Numbered from the stretch's first letter, positions 47,153-56,192 are shown. The stretch: DNA of 64,000 nucleotides from Amycolatopsis cihanbeyliensis (GCF_006715045.1 NZ_VFML01000001.1:3564501-3628500), one strand, 5' to 3'. Program-made: numbers and translations. The notes: a model not told the origin generated them from the sequence alone.

Positions 47153-47198
47153 GTTCCATAATGAAACTCGATTGACACTATCGGAACATTACTGTTCC
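47153..47198. promoter_or_regulatory. two TetR-type operators
   Basis: GGAACA-TTAC-TGTTCC (47183-47198) is a perfect 6-4-6 dyad covering the exporter promoter. GTTCCAT-A-ATGAAAC (47153-47167) is a related imperfect dyad nearer the tetR promoter. Both share the GTTCC half-site. Confidence 0.6.
47190..47195 (+). promoter_or_regulatory. -10 box for the ABC exporter gene
   Basis: TACTGT ends seven bases before the ATG at 47203, inside the dyad 47183-47198, so TetR binding would block it. Confidence 0.42.
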
Positions 47199-47202
47199 AC
47201 TT

Positions 47203-48981
47203 ATGGTCATGAATGTCCCCATCCTGTCCCCGCCCGCCAGGCGGCTGCCGCGGCTTCGGGTGGTGTGGTCTTTCGCGCGCCCGCACCTCGGCACGCTGGC
47301 CGCCGGTCTGTTCCTCGGCCTGCTCGGCTCGGCCGCCGGGCTGGCGACGCCGATGGTCACCAAGTGGGTACTGGACTCCCTCGGCGCCTCGGCCTCGCTG
47401 CTCGGCCCGGTGAGCGTGCTGCTCCTGCTGCTGGTCGTCGGTCTCGTCGTGTTAGCGAGCCAGTGGATCTTGCTCGGCACACTCGGTGAGCGGGTGGTGC
47501 TCCGAGCCAGGGAGACCATGGTGCGCCGCCTGCTCAGGGTCACGGTGCCCGCCCTGACCTCCCGCGCGCCGGGCGAGTTGGTCACGCGGGTCACCTCGGA
47601 CACGGTGCTGCTCCGCGAGGCCGCCACCAGCAGCGTGCTCGGCCTGATCAACGGTGCCGTGATGCTGGTCGGCACCTTGACCCTGATGGCGGTGCTCGAC
47701 CTGGTGCTGCTCGGCGTCACCGTGGCGGTGGTGATCGTCGTCGGTGCGCTGTTCACCCTGCTGATGCCGGCGATCGCCAGAGCACAGGGAGAGGCGCAGG
47801 AGCACGTCGGCAGGCTTGGCGGCGTGCTCGAAGGCGCACTGCGTGCCATCCGCACGGTCAAGGTCAGCCGCGCCGAGGACCGCCTTGCCGAGCGCATCGC
47901 GGACGAGGCGCGTACCTCCGCACGGCACAGCATCCGCGCGGTCCGCCGCGAGGCCGTCGCATCGAGCTTGGCATGGTCCGGCGTCCAGCTCTCGATCATC
48001 CTGGTGCTCGGCATCGGCGCCTGGCGGGTGAGTTCCGACCTGCTCGACGTGTCCAGCCTGATCGCATTCCTGCTCTACGCCTTCGGCCTGATGGAGCCGA
48101 TCACCGAACTCAGCCAGAACGTCACCACCCTGCAGGCAGGCATCGCTGCCGCGGGCCGGATTCGTGAGCTGGACCAGCTCGAACCGGAGACGACCGCGCC
48201 CGCGCGGATCACCACGCCCGCCCGCGGGGATGGCCCGATACTGGAACTGCGCGGGGTCACCGCCGGCTACGGGCCGGATACCGAACCGGCAGTCCGGGCC
48301 ATCGACCTGGCGATTCCCCGCCGCGGCCACCTCGCCATCGTCGGCCCCTCCGGCGCGGGAAAGACCACGCTGCTGTCCCTCGTCCTGCGCTTCCTCGAAC
48401 CGCGGGCCGGGCGGCTACTGTTCGAAGGGCGGCCCTACACCGAGCTCACGCCCGAGCAGGTCCGCGCCCGGATGTCCTATGTGGAGCAAGACGCGCCGGT
48501 GGTTCCCGGCACGATCCGGGACAACCTGCTGTTCACCCACCCGGATGCCACCGAAAAGGAGCTGCGCGCGGCATTGCACCAGGTCCGGCTGGAGGACGAG
48601 ATCGCCGGGCTCGAGCAGGGCATGGACACCCCGCTGTCGGCTTCCTCGCTGTCCGGCGGGCAGCGGCAGCGGATCGCCATTGCAAGGGCGCTCCTGCGCG
48701 TCCCGGAAGTCCTGCTGCTGGACGAGGCGACCGCGCAGCTCGACGGGCGCACCGAGGCGGCCATCCACGACTGCATCCGTGCGCAGGCCGCCGAGCGCAC
48801 CGCGGTCACGATCGCGCATCGGCTGTCCACTGTGCTCGACGCCGACACCATCGTCGTGCTGGAGGGGGGCCAGATCCGGGCCAGCGGCACACATTCCCAG
48901 CTCCTCGCCGCCGACCCGCTGTACCGGGAGCTGATCGAGGCCCTCCGCATCGCCGATACCACCCCGGCGAAGCGGGGATGA
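47203..48981 (+). CDS. ABC multidrug-type exporter, fused membrane/ATPase
   Basis: A 592-residue half-transporter expected to act as a homodimer. Residues ~20-310 form the six-helix exporter domain. The ATPase domain has Walker A GPSGAGKTT, signature LSGGQRQR, Walker B VLLLDEATAQLD and the H-loop IAHRLS. All residues are canonical, unlike the lanthipeptide ABC gene at 14743-16500. The divergent TetR gene and intervening operators suggest export of a compound that relieves repression. An ATG two codons downstream is an alternative start. Confidence 0.93.
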   Translation: MVMNVPILSPPARRLPRLRVVWSFARPHLGTLAAGLFLGLLGSAAGLATPMVTKWVLDSLGASASLLGPVSVLLLLLVVGLVVLASQWILLGTLGERVVLRARETMVRRLLRVTVPALTSRAPGELVTRVTSDTVLLREAATSSVLGLINGAVMLVGTLTLMAVLDLVLLGVTVAVVIVVGALFTLLMPAIARAQGEAQEHVGRLGGVLEGALRAIRTVKVSRAEDRLAERIADEARTSARHSIRAVRREAVASSLAWSGVQLSIILVLGIGAWRVSSDLLDVSSLIAFLLYAFGLMEPITELSQNVTTLQAGIAAAGRIRELDQLEPETTAPARITTPARGDGPILELRGVTAGYGPDTEPAVRAIDLAIPRRGHLAIVGPSGAGKTTLLSLVLRFLEPRAGRLLFEGRPYTELTPEQVRARMSYVEQDAPVVPGTIRDNLLFTHPDATEKELRAALHQVRLEDEIAGLEQGMDTPLSASSLSGGQRQRIAIARALLRVPEVLLLDEATAQLDGRTEAAIHDCIRAQAAERTAVTIAHRLSTVLDADTIVVLEGGQIRASGTHSQLLAADPLYRELIEALRIADTTPAKRG

Positions 48982-49080
48982 AGGCGTGCTCGGTGAGCCG
49001 GCGGCATTATCGTCGCAGCGTGCCCCGTTTCGGCCGGTGCCGATGAGCCCGGCAACCACAGCGAACGACAAGGAGACCAG

Positions 49081-50517
49081 GTGACCGCCCTCTTCCCCGC
49101 ATTGCGCACCGAACAGGCCAAACTCGCGCTGCGGTTCGGCGACCGCGGGCTCAGCTACGCCCAGCTGGCCGCCGTGGCGGGCGCGCTCGCGCATGAGCTG
49201 CGTTCCCGGGGCTGCTCCCGCGTCGCGGTGTGGGCGACGCCCAGCATGGAGACCAGCGTCGCCGTCGTCGCCGCGCTGCTGGCCGGGGTGCCGGCGGTTC
49301 CGGTCAACCCCAAGATCGGGGAACGCGAGCTCGAGCACATCGTGTCCGACAGCGCACCCTCCCTGGTACTGGCCGCTCCGGGCACGGACCTTCCCACCGC
49401 GCTCGCCGCGCTGCCCCGGCAGGACGTCGAGCTCACCGGTTCGGCGACCCAGCTGCCGGAGGAACCGGGCGAGGAGGCTCCCGCGGTGATCGTCTACACC
49501 TCGGGCACCACCGGCCCGCCCAAGGGTGTGGTGCTGCCGCGGCGCGCGATCACCACGACCTTGGACGCGCTGCGGGACGCCTGGCAGTGGACGGCCGAGG
49601 ACATGCTGGTGCACGCGCTGCCACTGTTCCACGTGCACGGGCTGATCCTCGGCATGCTCGGGCCGCTGCGTCGCGGTGGCACGGTGCACCACCTCGGCCG
49701 GTTCTCCACCGCGGCGCTGGCGCGCGAGCTGGCGGCCGGGGCCACGATGATGTTCGGCGTACCAACGATGTACCACCGGATCGCCACCGAGGTCGGCGAC
49801 GATCGGGAACTGGCATCGGCGCTGCGCGGCGCGCGGCTGCTGGTGTCCGGCTCTGCTGCGCTGCCGGTACACGTGCACGAACGCATCGCCGCGGCGACCG
49901 GGCAGCGGGTCCTCGAGCGCTACGGCATGTCCGAGACACTGATGAACACCAGCGTCCGGGCCGACGGCGCGCGCAAGCCCGGTACCGTCGGCGTGCCGCT
50001 GCGGGGTGTCGAACTGCGGCTGGTCGACGACTCGGGCACGCCGATCGGGGACTGGGACGGGGAGACGGTCGGTGAGATCCAGGTGCGCGGCCCGAACCTG
50101 TTCACCGAGTACCTCAACCGGCCGGACGCCACCGCCGAGGCCTTCACCGGGAGCTGGTTCCGCACCGGGGACATGGCGACCAGGGACGCGGACGGCTATG
50201 TGCGCATCGTCGGCAGGAAGGCCACCGACATCATCAAGAGCGGCGGCTACAAGATCGGCGCGGGCGAGATCGAGAACGCGCTGCTCGAACATCCCGCGGT
50301 AGCCGAGGCCGCGGTCACCGGCCAGCCGGACGACGACCTCGGGGAGCGGATCGTGGCCTGGGTGGTGCCCAATGGGGAACCACCGGCGGAGCAGGAGCTC
50401 GCCGACCACGTGGCGCGGCTGCTCACCCCGCACAAGCGGCCCCGCGTCGTGCACTTCCTCGACGCGTTGCCGCGCAACGACATGGGCAAGGTCATGAAAC
50501 GTGCCCTCGACGCCTGA
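49081..50517 (+). CDS. AMP-forming acyl-CoA synthetase (FadD36/MatB-like)
   Basis: A 478-residue ANL-superfamily ligase that joins a carboxylic acid to CoA via an acyl-adenylate. It has the P-loop-like VIVYTSGTTGPPKGVVLPRR, the adenylate motif ERYGMSETL, the hinge YVRIVGRKATDIIKSGGYK and the C-terminal catalytic Lys in PRNDMGKVMKR. Its short length and sequence fit the malonate/short-chain MatB and mycobacterial FadD36 type rather than long-chain ligases. AAGGAG precedes the GTG. Confidence 0.9.
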   Translation: MTALFPALRTEQAKLALRFGDRGLSYAQLAAVAGALAHELRSRGCSRVAVWATPSMETSVAVVAALLAGVPAVPVNPKIGERELEHIVSDSAPSLVLAAPGTDLPTALAALPRQDVELTGSATQLPEEPGEEAPAVIVYTSGTTGPPKGVVLPRRAITTTLDALRDAWQWTAEDMLVHALPLFHVHGLILGMLGPLRRGGTVHHLGRFSTAALARELAAGATMMFGVPTMYHRIATEVGDDRELASALRGARLLVSGSAALPVHVHERIAAATGQRVLERYGMSETLMNTSVRADGARKPGTVGVPLRGVELRLVDDSGTPIGDWDGETVGEIQVRGPNLFTEYLNRPDATAEAFTGSWFRTGDMATRDADGYVRIVGRKATDIIKSGGYKIGAGEIENALLEHPAVAEAAVTGQPDDDLGERIVAWVVPNGEPPAEQELADHVARLLTPHKRPRVVHFLDALPRNDMGKVMKRALDA

Positions 50518-50578
50518 GCAGGTCCCGCTCGCGGGATCGTGGCGCAGCGAACACGGTAGGCCGCGAGCCGTGTGCGGT

Positions 50579-50584
50579 TACGCT
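50579..50584 (+). promoter_or_regulatory. -10 box for leaderless transcript
   Basis: TACGCT ends six bases before the ATG at 50591, with no ribosome-binding site. Confidence 0.48.
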
Positions 50585-50590
50585 CCTTTC

Positions 50591-51031
50591 ATGCCGAACA
50601 ATCTCTCGCCCCGGCTGGCTGCGATCGTGGACGCCCTGCCGCTGGCGCCCGGGTCCCGGGTGCTGGAGATCGGGTGCGGACCCGGCGCCGCCGCGCGGGC
50701 CGTGGCCGCCCGGCTGGGCACCGGGCACATCCTCGCCATCGACCGGTCCGCCAAGGCGGTCGGGCAGGCGCGGGAAGCCTGCGCGGAGGAGATCGCCGCG
50801 GGCAGGCTGAGCCTGCGGCAAGCGGCGGCGGAATCCTTCGAGCTCGAGCCCGGAGAGGAGCCCTTCGACCTGGTGTTCGCCGTCCGCGTCGGGGCGCTGG
50901 ACGGGCGGCATCCGGAGGCGGGCAGGAAGGCGCTGGCCCGCATCGCCGCTGCGGTGGCGCCCGGTGGCAAGCTGTTCATCGACGGTGGCAACCCGCTGCG
51001 CGAGCTGCCGCTCCCCACGGTCACGCGGTGA
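50591..51031 (+). CDS. SAM-dependent methyltransferase
   Basis: A 146-residue class I methyltransferase. The SAM-binding motif VLEIGCGPGAAARAVAARLG is followed by the acidic motif II (ILAIDRS) and PFDLVFAVRVGAL (motif IV). It is short, covering little more than the Rossmann core, and the substrate is unknown. The start is leaderless. The XRE gene follows four bases after the stop, so the two are probably one transcript. Confidence 0.85.
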   Translation: MPNNLSPRLAAIVDALPLAPGSRVLEIGCGPGAAARAVAARLGTGHILAIDRSAKAVGQAREACAEEIAAGRLSLRQAAAESFELEPGEEPFDLVFAVRVGALDGRHPEAGRKALARIAAAVAPGGKLFIDGGNPLRELPLPTVTR

Positions 51032-51035
51032 GCTG

Positions 51036-51848
51036 ATGCCGGGCGAAACGCGCCGCGAGCAGCTTCGCGACTTCCTGCGCACCCGCAGGGCCCGGCTCAC
51101 CCCGGCCGAGGTGGGCATGGTGGCCGCTGGCAAGCGCCGGACCCCTGGCCTGCGGCGGGAGGAGCTCGCCGTACTGGCCGGGGTGGGGGTGTCCTGGTAC
51201 ACCTGGCTGGAACAGGGCCGCGAGATCAACGTCTCGGCCGAGGTGCTGGACGCGATCGGCACGGCGCTGCGGCTGACCGAGCCCGAACGCGCGCACCTGT
51301 ACCTGCTGGCCGGGCTCAACCCGCCACCGGCCACCACGGTGGGTGGCGACACGGTGACCGTGGAACTGCGGCAGCTGCTGGACGCGTGGAACCCGCGGCC
51401 CGCGATCCTGCGGGACCGGTACTGGAACCTGCTCGCGATCAACGCGGCGACCCGGACCGTGTTCGGCTACGACGACACCGACCGCAACTGCCTGATCTCG
51501 TTCTTCACCAACGCCCGGTATCGCCGGATGCATGTCCACTGGGACTCCATCGCACCGGCGGTGGTTGCCGCCTTCCGCGCCGACGCGGCACGGTCCCCCG
51601 GCGACCCCGAGTTCGGCAGGGTGGTCGAGGACCTCGGCGCCGTGAGCCCCGAGTTCGCCGAGATGTGGGCACGGCACGAGGTGGGCGTCCCGGCCCAGGC
51701 GGTGAAGGCGGTGCACCATCCCGAGGCGGGCGAGCTGTTCTTCGACCTGACGACGCTGGTCCCTGCCGACCACCCGGACTGGTACCTGGAGCTGTACAAC
51801 CCGCGCCCCGGAACTGGGACTGGGGAGCGGCTCGGCGGTCAGGCCTGA
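51036..51848 (+). CDS. XRE regulator with MmyB-like ligand-binding domain
   Basis: A 270-residue regulator. The N-terminal XRE helix-turn-helix has the MmyB-family sequence RTPGLRREELAVLAGVGVSW then YTWLEQGREINVS. The C-terminal ~170 residues form the MmyB-like PAS-type domain (LRDRYWNLLAINAATRTVFG, HHPEAGELFFDLTTL), known to bind fatty-acid-like ligands in this family. It often controls an adjacent short-chain dehydrogenase; one starts 75 bases downstream on the same strand. Confidence 0.92.
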   Translation: MPGETRREQLRDFLRTRRARLTPAEVGMVAAGKRRTPGLRREELAVLAGVGVSWYTWLEQGREINVSAEVLDAIGTALRLTEPERAHLYLLAGLNPPPATTVGGDTVTVELRQLLDAWNPRPAILRDRYWNLLAINAATRTVFGYDDTDRNCLISFFTNARYRRMHVHWDSIAPAVVAAFRADAARSPGDPEFGRVVEDLGAVSPEFAEMWARHEVGVPAQAVKAVHHPEAGELFFDLTTLVPADHPDWYLELYNPRPGTGTGERLGGQA

Positions 51849-51923
51849 CCACAGCCTGGTGGTGGCACACCCAGGTTTGTCGCGCACTGTATGCCGCGCG
51901 CACCAGCCGGCAGGCTGAGTCCC

Positions 51924-52685
51924 ATGACGCACAACGTTTCTCGCTTCGACGACAGGGTCGCATTGATCACCGGCGGCACGAGTGGCATGGGCCTGGCGAC
52001 CGCGCGGCTGCTGCTGGCCGAGGGTGCGCGGGTGGTCATCACCGGCAGGGACCGGACGAGGCTGGACGCCGCCGTTGCCGAACTGGGTGGCGGCGACCGG
52101 ATCCTCGCCGTTCCCAACGACGTGGCGAGGCTCGCCGACCTCGACACGCTGATGGCCACGATCCGGGACCGGCACGGGCGGCTGGACGTGGTATTCGCCA
52201 ACGCGGGTGTCGCCACCTTCCTGCCGAACGGGGAGATCACCGAGGCCGAGTTCGACCGCGTGCTGGACATCAACGTCAAGGGCGTGTTCTTCACCGTCCA
52301 GAAGGCGCTGCCGCTGCTGTCCGAGCGGGCGGCGATCGTGCTCAACGCGTCCTGGACCGTCCACCGCGGACTGCCCGGCGCCTCGCTCTACGCGGCGACC
52401 AAGGCCGCGGTGCACAACCTGGCACACACCCTCGCCGCCGAGCTCGGACACCGGGGGATCCGGGTCAACTCGGTCAGCCCCGGCTACATCGGAACCCCGA
52501 TGTTCCACGAGAACATCCCCGCCGAGGCGCATGCCGGGGTCGCCGCCGCGGTGGCGTCGGGCCGGATCGGCACCGCCGAGGAGGTGGCGGACGCCGTCGC
52601 TTTCCTCGCTTCGGCGGACGCGTCCTATGTCAACGGCCAGGACCTGATCATCGACGGCGGCCTGGTCGCCGCGGGGACTCAGTAG
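51924..52685 (+). CDS. short-chain dehydrogenase/reductase
   Basis: A 253-residue classical SDR. It has the cofactor motif TGGTSGMG, NAG (FANAGVATF) and the active-site YAATK preceded by Ser in LNASW...GASLYAATKAAV. The C-terminal VNGQDLIIDGG is typical. The acidic/basic pattern after the first strand (TGRDRTRLD) suggests NADP preference. It follows the MmyB-type regulator, a recurrent pairing. Substrate unknown. Its last seven bases overlap the converging NmrA-like gene. Confidence 0.93.
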   Translation: MTHNVSRFDDRVALITGGTSGMGLATARLLLAEGARVVITGRDRTRLDAAVAELGGGDRILAVPNDVARLADLDTLMATIRDRHGRLDVVFANAGVATFLPNGEITEAEFDRVLDINVKGVFFTVQKALPLLSERAAIVLNASWTVHRGLPGASLYAATKAAVHNLAHTLAAELGHRGIRVNSVSPGYIGTPMFHENIPAEAHAGVAAAVASGRIGTAEEVADAVAFLASADASYVNGQDLIIDGGLVAAGTQ

Positions 52686-53311
52686 CCGACCGCGATGCGC
52701 CGCGTTCCTCCCGGGTTCTCCAGCTCGTCCAGCAGTGCCACGGCGAGATCCTCGGCGGAAATCCGGGAGGAGCCGTCCGCGGCGGTGACCAGCGTGGTCT
52801 CGCCGCGCCGGTACCTCCCGGTGCGCCGACCGGGTTCGAGCACGGCGGGCGGGCTGAGGTACACCCAGTCGGCGGGGTGGGCCCGGCAGGCATCCAACTG
52901 GTCCACACTGGCGGCCGCGATGGCCCGCCATGCCGGGAGCACGTACTCGGGGTCGTCCAGGACGAGCCTGCCAGGATCCCGTGGAGAGCGCAGCGGGCCT
53001 GCCCCGCCGACGACCAGCACGCGGGTTCCGGCTGCCGCGGCCACGTCGAGCAGTGCCGTGGTGGTGGGGCGGACGGTGTGCTCACTGCCGGGGCCCGGCC
53101 GGGTGGCGACCACGATGGCCTCGGTTCCAGCGAGCAGGCCGGTCATCCGCTCGCGGTCGCTCGCATCGCCCCGGCCGACCGTGACGCCAGGGGGCAGGTC
53201 GTCCGGTTGCTCACCGCGGAAGACGGCGGTGACCTGGTGTCCCCGGCGCGCGGCCTCGCGGGTGACCCGGGAGCCAACCATACCGGTGGCTCCGACGACG
53301 GCGATCCTCAT
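52679..53311 (-). CDS. NAD(P)H-binding NmrA/SDR-a5-like protein
   Basis: A 210-residue atypical SDR with the extended-family nucleotide motif GATGMVGSRVTREAARRGH. There is no YxxxK active site, so it may be a redox sensor or isomerase rather than a dehydrogenase. Segments VVGGAGPLRSPRDPG and YLSPPAVLEPG match the YwnB/NmrA-like group. AAGGACAAGCCG precedes the ATG, which overlaps the EamA stop by four bases (ATGA). Confidence 0.88.
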   Translation of the reverse strand: MRIAVVGATGMVGSRVTREAARRGHQVTAVFRGEQPDDLPPGVTVGRGDASDRERMTGLLAGTEAIVVATRPGPGSEHTVRPTTTALLDVAAAAGTRVLVVGGAGPLRSPRDPGRLVLDDPEYVLPAWRAIAAASVDQLDACRAHPADWVYLSPPAVLEPGRRTGRYRRGETTLVTAADGSSRISAEDLAVALLDELENPGGTRRIAVGY

Positions 53312-54228
53312 CGGCTTGTCCTTTCAGTGCGAGGGCGGGTGGAGAACTGCCCGGCGACGATCCCGGCGAGCGCCAGCGCGAATCCCAGGAGCTGGCCGGG
53401 GCCGAAGGTGTCGCCAAGCAGGACGGCACTGAGCAGCGCGGCCACGATCGGGGAGAGCGGGCCGAGCAGGGCGACCGAGGTGACGGGCAGCAGGGCGATG
53501 CCGCGGAACCACAGCAGGTAGGCGAGCAGGCCGCCGACCAGGCCGAGCCAGAGGTAGCCAAGGGCGGCGGGCGCGTCGATGGCCGGTGGAGCGCCCTCGA
53601 ACAGGAAGGTGACCGGCAACAGGAACAGGCCGCCAGCGGTGAGTTGCCATGCGGCGAAGGCGGCTGGGCTCGCCCCGGGCGGGCGCCCCCAGTGTTTGGT
53701 CAGGGTCACGCCGAGCGCCATCGCGGCCGCGCCGCCGAGGCCGGCAAGGACTCCTGCCAGGTCGAAGCCCGCACTGGGGCCGAGTACCACGAGCCCGACG
53801 CCCACCACCCCGAGCATGCCCCAGCCGAACCGCCACGCGGAGGGCTTCTCGCGCAGGATCGGCACCGCCAGCGCGGCGACGACGAGCGGCGTTGCCGCGC
53901 CGAGGGTGGCGGCAACGCCGCCGGGCAGCCGCTCGGCCGCCACGAACAGCAGCGGGAAGAACAGGCCGATGTTCAGCACGCCGAGCACGGCCGCCTTCGC
54001 CCACCACCTTCCCCTTGGCAGCGTCCTGCTGACCGCCAGGGCGATCAGGCCGGCGGGCAGGGCGCGCAGCAGCCCGGCGAACAACGGATGCCCCTGCGGC
54101 AGCAGTTCGGTGGTGACCACGTAGGTGGTGCCCCACACCGCGGGTGCGAACGCCGTGGCCATGGTGTTGGCCAGTGTCCCGGGCGCACGCCCGAGGCCGG
54201 CCGATGCGGAGATCGTCGATGTTGTCAC
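53308..54228 (-). CDS. EamA-family (DMT) transporter
   Basis: A 306-residue membrane protein with ten predicted helices in two EamA repeats (AVWGTTYVVTTELLPQGHPL; AAFAAWQLTAGGLFLLPVTF). It probably exports an amino acid or other small metabolite. The GTG at 54228 starts at TTSTISASAGLG and is preferred over the open frame to 54297, which crosses the divergent promoter. It is the first gene of a two-gene operon with the NmrA-like gene. A LysR gene is divergent 78 bases away. Confidence 0.9.
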   Translation of the reverse strand: MTTSTISASAGLGRAPGTLANTMATAFAPAVWGTTYVVTTELLPQGHPLFAGLLRALPAGLIALAVSRTLPRGRWWAKAAVLGVLNIGLFFPLLFVAAERLPGGVAATLGAATPLVVAALAVPILREKPSAWRFGWGMLGVVGVGLVVLGPSAGFDLAGVLAGLGGAAAMALGVTLTKHWGRPPGASPAAFAAWQLTAGGLFLLPVTFLFEGAPPAIDAPAALGYLWLGLVGGLLAYLLWFRGIALLPVTSVALLGPLSPIVAALLSAVLLGDTFGPGQLLGFALALAGIVAGQFSTRPRTERTSR

Positions 54229-54306
54229 GAATTCAGTCTCGGCCGAGCCGATCAATGAGTCCAATGCATGTTTATCAAGTGACCAATCGTGATTCAAGAT
54301 GGATCA

Positions 54307-55200
54307 ATGGAGCTTCAACAGCTGCGCTACGTGCTGGCCATTGCCGAGACGGGCAGCTTCACCCGGGCCGCCGAGCGCTGCCTCGTGGTCCAGTCGGCGC
54401 TCAGCCACCAGGTCGCGCGCCTGGAACGGGAGCTGGGCGCGAAGCTGTTCGACCGCACCAGTCGCCGGGTTCGGCTGACCCCCGCGGGCGAGTCCTTCCT
54501 CCCGTCCGCCCGGCAGTGCCTGGACGCCGCCGAGCGCGCGGCAGCCGAGGTGGCAGCGGCCGTCGGCGAGGTACGGGGCAGGCTCACCCTCGGCGTGATC
54601 CCCACGGTCGCCGCGGTGGACATCCCGGTTGTGCTGCAGGACTTCCACCGGCGCTACCCCCGGGTACGGATCGGCCTGCGGGCGGCAGGCAGCAAGGAGC
54701 TAGTCGAGCTGGTCACCGGGGGCGAGGTCGACCTCGCCTTCCTCGGGCTGCCCGCCACCGCGCATCCCCGTGGGGTCCACTACCGCGAACTGGCGAGGGA
54801 CCGGCTCGTCGCCGTGCTCGCCCCGGAGCATCCCCTCACCGGGGAGCCGGACGTCAGCCTGGCCCGGCTGGCGACCGAGGTGTTCGTCGACTTTCCGGCC
54901 GGGACGGCCGGGCGCGCCCAGTCCGATGAGGCCTTCGCCGCGGCTGGCATCGACCGGGAGGTTGCCCTCGAGGTCACCGCCGCGGACCTGATGGCGGCCC
55001 TGGTCCGGCAGGGCCTCGGGGTGGCGCTACTCCCCTCCACCTACACCCCCCGGCTCCGCGGGGTGGTCACCGTGCCGGTCACCGATGCTCCCGGCCGGGT
55101 CGAGTACCTGGCATGGAGCCGATCCGGCCTGACCCCGGCTGCGGACGCCTTCTGCTCCTTGCTGGACATCCCGGACGCCGAGGCGCCACCGGTCCGGTGA
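54307..55200 (+). CDS. LysR-family transcriptional regulator
   Basis: A 297-residue LysR regulator. The N-terminal winged helix is MELQQLRYVLAIAETGSFTR, AAERCLVVQSALSHQVARLE. The effector-binding periplasmic-protein-like domain starts near residue 90 (GRLTLGVIPTVAAVDIPVV). It is divergent from the EamA/NmrA operon, its probable target. The 78-base gap contains AT-rich, GATCAATG-type repeats (54250 and 54302) suitable for LysR binding. Confidence 0.93.
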   Translation: MELQQLRYVLAIAETGSFTRAAERCLVVQSALSHQVARLERELGAKLFDRTSRRVRLTPAGESFLPSARQCLDAAERAAAEVAAAVGEVRGRLTLGVIPTVAAVDIPVVLQDFHRRYPRVRIGLRAAGSKELVELVTGGEVDLAFLGLPATAHPRGVHYRELARDRLVAVLAPEHPLTGEPDVSLARLATEVFVDFPAGTAGRAQSDEAFAAAGIDREVALEVTAADLMAALVRQGLGVALLPSTYTPRLRGVVTVPVTDAPGRVEYLAWSRSGLTPAADAFCSLLDIPDAEAPPVR

Positions 55201-55232
55201 GCCGTCCGCCGGGTGAGCGCCGGGCGCGCCGG

Positions 55233-55970
55233 TCAGATGCCGCAGTTGGGTGCGTCCCAGTACCGGCTGGAGCGGTAGTCGGCGTGGATGTGGTCGTTGT
55301 GCCCTGGGAAGCCGGGACCGAGGATCCCGCGGAAGCCGTGGTACCGGGCGCGTTTGGCCAAAGTGCACAGTGAGTGCGGGCCGGCACCGAGGTCAGCGGC
55401 GTCGCCGTAGAGGTGCCTGCTGTTCGGGGCGCCGCCGACCCGGTTGTTGCACGCGACGCTGCGGAACCCGCTGGTCACCCGGATCGGCTGGTCGCCGAGG
55501 GCGTGCCGCATGGCCTGCAGTTTCCACATCGAGACCAGCGCGTTCGACTTGGCCCGCGCGGCGGAGACCCGGCCGCCCGCCCAGCTCGAGTTGCAGTTGT
55601 TCAGCTCGGCATAGGAGAAGTTCACCGGGGTGCAGTCGTTGTCCTGCAACGCGTAGATCTTGCCGAAGGTCTCCGGGCCGGCGATCCCGTCGACGCCGAG
55701 GCCGTAGGCACGCTGGAACCGGGTGACCGCGGCCTTGGTCGCCGGGCCGTACGCCCCGTCGATGGCGATGGCTTTGCCGTAGCCCGGGTAGCCGGACACC
55801 CGGATCTGTAGCTGCCGTACGTCGCTTCCGGAAGCACCCTCCGACAGGGTGCGCCCCCAGGTGTAGCAACCGTCCGCCTGGGCCGGCGTGGCGACCAGGG
55901 TGCCACCCACGACCGAGGTCCCGAGGCCGACCAGCAGCGCGACGAGCAGCCTGGTGATACGTCCGTGCAT
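55233..55970 (-). CDS. secreted zinc D-Ala-D-Ala carboxypeptidase (M15) with peptidoglycan-binding domain
   Basis: A 245-residue exported enzyme. A signal peptide ends at TPAQA-D (~32). A PG_binding_1 domain covers ~45-108 (SGSDVRQLQIRVSGYPGYGK, GPATKAAVTRFQRAYGLGVD). The M15 domain has the zinc ligands His186 and Asp193 in SRHLYGDAAD and His229 in HNDHIHAD. It cleaves peptide stems of cell-wall peptidoglycan, as the Streptomyces albus G carboxypeptidase does. The ATG at 55970 has GGGAGATCGTC before it. Confidence 0.92.
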   Translation of the reverse strand: MHGRITRLLVALLVGLGTSVVGGTLVATPAQADGCYTWGRTLSEGASGSDVRQLQIRVSGYPGYGKAIAIDGAYGPATKAAVTRFQRAYGLGVDGIAGPETFGKIYALQDNDCTPVNFSYAELNNCNSSWAGGRVSAARAKSNALVSMWKLQAMRHALGDQPIRVTSGFRSVACNNRVGGAPNSRHLYGDAADLGAGPHSLCTLAKRARYHGFRGILGPGFPGHNDHIHADYRSSRYWDAPNCGI

Positions 55971-56151
55971 GACGATCTCCCTTGCCGGAACGAGTGACAC
56001 CGGCAGGTTCCAGTACCACCGGTACCGAGTCAATGGAATGCCCGTTCCGTCCCCGACCGGACGCGTCCGCCAACCTTTTCCTGAACAAAGCCAAACCCGG
56101 AATGCGAGCCGCACGCCGTCCGTCCACGATCACCTGCGCGGCAGTGCCCGC

Positions 56152-56182
56152 TTGACCCTGACACCGTGTCAGACTCTAGAAC
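56152..56182 (+). promoter_or_regulatory. MerR-type promoter with 19-bp spacer
   Basis: TTGACC (56152-56157) and TAGAAC (56177-56182) are separated by 19 bases. The perfect dyad CTGACA-CCG-TGTCAG (56158-56172) fills the spacer. This is the classic arrangement for MerR-family activation by DNA untwisting, so the gene at 56193 should be autoregulated. Confidence 0.75.
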
Positions 56183-56192
56183 CGGAGGCGTC

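Noticed and set aside
48415..50454. Minus-strand frame of 679 codons
   Set aside because: Antisense shadow of the ABC exporter and acyl-CoA synthetase, whose motifs are complete on the plus strand.
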